From Patescibacteria group bacterium (GTDB lineage Bacteria; Patescibacteriota; Microgenomatia; UBA1400; MFAQ01), in NCBI GenBank assembly GCA_018817845.1, contig JAHITH010000002.1, positions 1-10,193 on the forward strand: a DNA stretch of 10,193 bases. The letters run 5' to 3'. Below are positions 6,925-10,193 of this stretch, one piece after another. The position numbers and the translations under genes were made by a program. The stretch's first letter is position 1, and each line of letters opens with the position of its first letter. Below the pieces are notes generated by a model. It was not told the origin of the DNA and searched no databases. It saw nothing but the letters and a program-made list of their open reading frames with translations.

Positions 6925-9375
6925 TTAAGTGGTTTTTGCAGTCATGGAGAGGTCGAAACGGCCTTGGTCGTCGATTTTTTTTAGGATTATTTCTATTGCG
7001 TCGCCTTTTTTGGCTTTTTCAAGATAGCCTTTGGGGAGATTAGAGATGTGAAGCAGGCCCTTAATGCCGGGGAGGAACTCTACGAAGGCGCCGTAGTCTT
7101 TGAGGTTGTCGATGGTGCCTTGGTAGGTTTTGCCAACTACTGGTTGTTTTTTAGGTTCCGAACCTTTGGACCCTTGGGAGCCTGGGGCGATGAAGTCTTC
7201 TTCTGTTACTTTTTTGTAGTATTGGTCGTGGCTAGCTTGAAGAACCTTGGAACGGTTTTGGTTTTCGGTACTCGGAACAGGTAAGGTATAGGCAGGGAAG
7301 GGAGTGGAGATTCGACCATCAATTGATAACTTAATAACTATTTGGTATTTACCCAAGGCGACTAGGTCGTCTTGGGTATATTGATTACCTAACTCGTTTA
7401 TTAGCTGATTGGCGTCGTCTGCACCCACCACAAAAGTAGCCACCGTGCCGGCGTTACCAAAAATAGCTTTCTGGATTTCTTCTGGAAGCTGGGCGGTGTA
7501 TTGATTGGCCAGAATTAGATTCAACCTAAATTTTCTGGCTTCAGAGAGAATCTTTACAAATGATTCGGTAGCGAAGTTTTGAAACTCATCGACATATAAG
7601 AAAAAATCTTGTCTTTGATCTTCTGACACGTGAACCCTGTTCATGGCGGCTATCTGCATTTGGGTAATAAACATGGCTCCTAAAAGAGCGGTGTTGTCTT
7701 CCCCTATTTTGCCTTGAGCAAGATTTAGAATAATTATTTTACCTTGATTCATTAAATTTTCTACATCTACGGTAGAGTGTTCGTGACCAACTATGTTTCT
7801 TATTAACCGACTGGTGGTGAAACGGCCGACCTTGTTTAAGATGGGAGAGATGGCCTCTGACTGGAATCTTTCTGAATATTTATCGTATTCCTTTTTCCAA
7901 AACTCGTGAACCACTTCGTCTTTGACAGATTCTAGATAATCATTTCTAAACTTGGGATTGGTTAAAAGTTTGGGGATGTCTAGAAGGGTTGCTCCTGGTT
8001 TTTCTACCAAGGTAAGTAGTGTGTTTCGCAAGATATATTCCATGCGGGCAGACCAGACGTTGGCCCAGATTTTGGTAAAAATTGAAAGAATACCTGAAAC
8101 AACTAGTTCTTGGTGCTGTTTGTCTTTGACAACTAAGGGGTTTAAATGAAAGGAGATGTCTTTGGTTGAGGGGTCTAGGTAAACTACGTCGTTTATTCTT
8201 TCTTCTGGAATATGGTCTAAAAGAATTTCTGATAAATCACCATGAGGATCGATGATGGCTACACCGTGACCACTTTGGATGTCTTGGATTGCCATGTTGG
8301 CAATAAGAGTGGTTTTACCGGTACCAGACTTACCCAAGATGTACATATGGCGACGGCGGTCATCCCCTTTTTTGATACCAAAGACACTAACGTTGTTTTT
8401 AAACTCTGTGGTGGCAAAAAAGTTTATCTTGGCCTTATCTTGGTCTGATAAATAACCTGCAACGGGTAGGTCTTGAGGGGCCTCCCCTTTTAGGGTCTTG
8501 CCCCAGGTAATGTTTTTAAGACCGGCCAAGGTGTTGTTTGGTAAGTGAAAAATAGAGGCAATTTCTAGAATATTTAAGTACTGGCCTTTAGGGGCAAGTT
8601 TCATGTTTCTATTTAGAATGGCTTTTTTTAGTTTTGGTTCACAATTTTGATTCGGAGATTTAAGGGCAAGAGAGTTACCTTCTGACAAGGTATAAACGCC
8701 AAACGAACCGGCCAGTTGACTTAAGATTGATTGACTAGTTGATTTATTACCCGCTATGGTAATTAGACGGACATCTGTAAAATAAACTGACTGGGTGGTT
8801 TTAAGTTCAATCTGGGCTTTTTGAGGGTGGGGTGGAGTGGCTGGTGTTTCTGGTGGAGGTGGAGGTGGATTTAAGATGCTATGGGCAGTTCTTAACCAAG
8901 ACTTGGGGGCCGAAGCAAAAACAAGCTGAACAATGGCGGCTTGCCCAGTAGACAAACGAGACAAAACACCAATAACGGCGGCTAAATGATCTGGGGTGGA
9001 GTCGGTAACGGTACTTAAAGGTAGATATGAAGGCTGGCTAAGGAACAGTTGACCCAAACTTATTTGACCATGACTCATCCAGGCTGGAAGATAGTCTTTC
9101 ATGAGGGTAATAATAGAGGTGGGGTACTGGGCGGCGATTTGGGATTTGACTAGAGATTCAAGATGTTTGGGACAGGTGATAATAAAATAGATAGCTTGAT
9201 TAAGACAAGCTAGTTCTAGAGAGATTGTTTGCTGACGGTGCAGAAATCTATCTAGAAACGATGATTTTAGACTAGAGTTAAGAGAAGCTAGAAAATGGGT
9301 AAAATTTGCTACGGTCTCTTCTGAATCTTTGGCGGGGCGAACCTCTAGAATAGAAATATCTGGTAAGGTGGACAT
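6925..9375 (-). CDS. VirD4/TraG/HerA-like ATPase fused to a C-terminal S1 domain
   Basis: This 816-residue protein has several parts. Residues 1-165 are an N-terminal domain of the kind found before coupling-protein-like ATPases in Patescibacteria (AIYFIITCPKHLESLVKSQI, 61-80). A proline linker (170-184, six Pro in a row) and a second domain (about 187-320) follow. The P-loop ATPase core covers about 325-700: Walker A GKSGTGKTT (348-356), AIIDPHGDLSE (373-383), Walker B FFLYVDEFQNF (591-601), and ILANQYTAQLPEEI (621-634), typical of VirD4/TraG and HerA-type DNA pumps. A polar linker (about 701-744) leads to an S1 fold (745-816), with YGAFVE (761-766), IKGLLHIS (771-778) and DDQGRFDLSM (802-811). 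No transmembrane helix is seen, unlike classical VirD4. It lies 22 nt after the SPFH gene and may also have its own -10 box 8 nt before the ATG. A DNA-moving motor with an added RNA or single-strand binding module is an inference. Confidence 0.88.
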   Translation of the reverse strand: MSTLPDISILEVRPAKDSEETVANFTHFLASLNSSLKSSFLDRFLHRQQTISLELACLNQAIYFIITCPKHLESLVKSQIAAQYPTSIITLMKDYLPAWMSHGQISLGQLFLSQPSYLPLSTVTDSTPDHLAAVIGVLSRLSTGQAAIVQLVFASAPKSWLRTAHSILNPPPPPPETPATPPHPQKAQIELKTTQSVYFTDVRLITIAGNKSTSQSILSQLAGSFGVYTLSEGNSLALKSPNQNCEPKLKKAILNRNMKLAPKGQYLNILEIASIFHLPNNTLAGLKNITWGKTLKGEAPQDLPVAGYLSDQDKAKINFFATTEFKNNVSVFGIKKGDDRRRHMYILGKSGTGKTTLIANMAIQDIQSGHGVAIIDPHGDLSEILLDHIPEERINDVVYLDPSTKDISFHLNPLVVKDKQHQELVVSGILSIFTKIWANVWSARMEYILRNTLLTLVEKPGATLLDIPKLLTNPKFRNDYLESVKDEVVHEFWKKEYDKYSERFQSEAISPILNKVGRFTTSRLIRNIVGHEHSTVDVENLMNQGKIIILNLAQGKIGEDNTALLGAMFITQMQIAAMNRVHVSEDQRQDFFLYVDEFQNFATESFVKILSEARKFRLNLILANQYTAQLPEEIQKAIFGNAGTVATFVVGADDANQLINELGNQYTQDDLVALGKYQIVIKLSIDGRISTPFPAYTLPVPSTENQNRSKVLQASHDQYYKKVTEEDFIAPGSQGSKGSEPKKQPVVGKTYQGTIDNLKDYGAFVEFLPGIKGLLHISNLPKGYLEKAKKGDAIEIILKKIDDQGRFDLSMTAKTT
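8851..8868 (-). repeat. Proline-codon run in the ATPase-S1 gene
   Basis: Six consecutive CCA/CCT-type proline codons (residues 170-175) give a GGTGGA-rich pattern on the + strand. This is the flexible linker between the N-terminal domain and the next domain, not an independent element. Replication slippage could vary its length between strains. Confidence 0.6.
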
Positions 9376-9383
9376 TGGTTTTA

Positions 9384-9389
9384 ATTATA
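9384..9389 (-). promoter_or_regulatory. -10 box before the ATPase-S1 gene
   Basis: A perfect TATAAT lies in the 22-nt gap after the SPFH stop and ends 8 nt before the ATG at 9375. This is the same arrangement as the other leaderless candidates. No clear -35 is seen in the coding sequence 16-18 bp upstream, so the strength is uncertain. Confidence 0.42.
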
Positions 9390-9397
9390 GCGAAAAA

Positions 9398-10006
9398 CTA
9401 TTGTTGGGGAACGGGTGCTTGGAAAATTACTTGTTCTTTTTCTTTGGTTTGGAGCATTTTGAGGCGAGACAGTAAAACTCCTTCTACATTTAGACCTTTG
9501 TCTTCAAATAGTTTGGTAAGCTCGTTTTTAAGAAGTTTCTCTATTTCGCCACGGCTTTGAATTAGGTTCTCTGAGTTGAACTGGGTGAAGATGTTACTTA
9601 TTCTTGATCTAGAGTAAGGTCTAATTACTTTAGAGACAAAGTTATCACCAATGTTTTCCCAAAGTTCTGGGGCGTTTTGCTTATCTATTCTAAAAAGAAT
9701 GGAACCTTCTACAGAAACGCTTTGATTGTCTTTGGTGGTGGTTAGAATTGGTTCGTCTCCTAAGACTTCTTTGTCTTTTAAGTCAAGAGACTCTCTAATG
9801 GTGTACTCTAGGATCTGGGCATTAAAAAGCTTGGCTACTTGCCAAAAAGGAATTTTTAGATGAAGGCCCGGGCTTAAAACTCTGTTTAGAACTCCCCTGC
9901 CACGGTCGTAGACACAGGCTACGTGTCCGGGTGGAACGGAGATAAAAAAACCACCAACAACTTCGTCGACCAAGAATGAAACAACTAATTTATCAAAATC
10001 TGCCAT
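9398..10006 (-). CDS. SPFH/Band-7 (prohibitin/stomatin-like) protein
   Basis: This 202-residue protein shows the SPFH pattern from about residue 22: VPPGHVACVYDRGRGVLNRV (24-43), SPGLHLKIPFW (45-55), then TKDNQSVSVEGSILFRID (91-108). The second half has VSKVIRPYSRSRISNIFTQF (124-143), a helical REEI-like stretch (153-170) and LNVEGVLLSRLKM (172-184). Family members oligomerise on membranes and organise proteases, secretion or other complexes. Residues 7-24 are moderately hydrophobic but contain an Asp and a Glu, so a full membrane helix is doubtful. The anchor may be weak or come from the membrane protein encoded 12 nt upstream. It is in frame with that gene, separated by two TAA codons. The ATPase-S1 gene follows 22 nt downstream. 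No Shine-Dalgarno site precedes the ATG. Confidence 0.85.
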   Translation of the reverse strand: MADFDKLVVSFLVDEVVGGFFISVPPGHVACVYDRGRGVLNRVLSPGLHLKIPFWQVAKLFNAQILEYTIRESLDLKDKEVLGDEPILTTTKDNQSVSVEGSILFRIDKQNAPELWENIGDNFVSKVIRPYSRSRISNIFTQFNSENLIQSRGEIEKLLKNELTKLFEDKGLNVEGVLLSRLKMLQTKEKEQVIFQAPVPQQ

Positions 10007-10018
10007 ATGTATAAATTA

Positions 10019-10193
10019 TTAACTTTTGGCAGAAGGACTGCCTAAGAATGAATGATACCAGAAAATGGCTTGTTTTATTACCAATAAGAAAATGGAGAAT
10101 ATAAGTGAGGTGATAATGAAGACTTTTTTACCAGCTGGGAGCATGGCAAAAAGGATAAAGGAAATCACGGGTAAAAATATCGCCAAGCTTAGA
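10019..10193 (-). CDS. C-terminal end of a multi-pass membrane protein (partial)
   Basis: The - strand reading frame entering at 10192 encodes 57 residues and ends with TAA at 10019-10021; its 5' part lies outside the window. It has two hydrophobic stretches, about residues 1-19 (LSLAIFLPVISFILFAMLP) and 24-46 (starting VFIITSLIFSIFLLVI), joined by a short AGKK loop. A polar tail ends SPSAKS. The positive loop suggests the loop faces the cytoplasm. The stop is followed at once by a second in-frame TAA, and the SPFH start is 12 nt from the first stop, so the two genes are probably cotranscribed and may act together. The fragment is too short to name a family. Confidence 0.65.
   Translation of the reverse strand, partial: LSLAIFLPVISFILFAMLPAGKKVFIITSLIFSIFLLVIKQAIFWYHSFLGSPSAKS

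Overview
The window is AT-rich bacterial DNA with one gene on the + strand and everything else on the - strand. It most resembles a Candidate Phyla Radiation (Patescibacteria) genome. This is an inference from the gene set: a single-pass protein with a PsbP-like extracytoplasmic domain, two COG1373/DUF4143 ATPases, and a cytosolic VirD4/TraG/HerA-like ATPase with a C-terminal S1 domain. No gene has a Shine-Dalgarno site. TGA and TAA both serve as stops, so TGA is not visibly recoded.

Layout. 1-127: AT-rich non-coding stretch with two DnaA-box-like 9-mers and a -10 box 9 nt before the first start codon. 128-826 (+): membrane-anchored PsbP-like protein, ending in a likely intrinsic terminator that abuts the end of groEL. 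843-2823 (-): groES-groEL with a textbook promoter and a GC-rich palindrome between the two genes. 2879-4099 (-): first DUF4143 ATPase. 4203-5647 (-): two unrecognised soluble-looking proteins. 5699-6832 (-): second DUF4143 ATPase. 6925-9375 (-): 816-residue VirD4-like ATPase-S1 fusion. 9398-10006 (-): SPFH/Band-7 protein. 10019-10193 (-): C-terminal end of a multi-pass membrane protein that runs off the window.

How the genes fit together. GroES/GroEL is the standard chaperonin. The membrane protein, SPFH protein and ATPase-S1 gene are spaced 12 and 22 nt apart and probably form one transcription unit, which suggests (inference) a membrane-scaffolded nucleic-acid motor. The two ATPases bracket the two unknown genes and share nearly the same promoter. 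They also share a 24-bp repeat at their 3' ends, so the block 2.88-6.87 kb looks like a duplicated or cassette-like arrangement.

The most interesting signals are: (i) -10 boxes 7-9 nt before most start codons, implying leaderless mRNAs; (ii) the S1 domain fused to a coupling-protein-like ATPase; (iii) the conserved flanks of the paralogous ATPase genes; (iv) possible origin-edge DnaA boxes together with a strong G excess on the + strand; (v) a dRS3-like palindrome inside the groESL operon.
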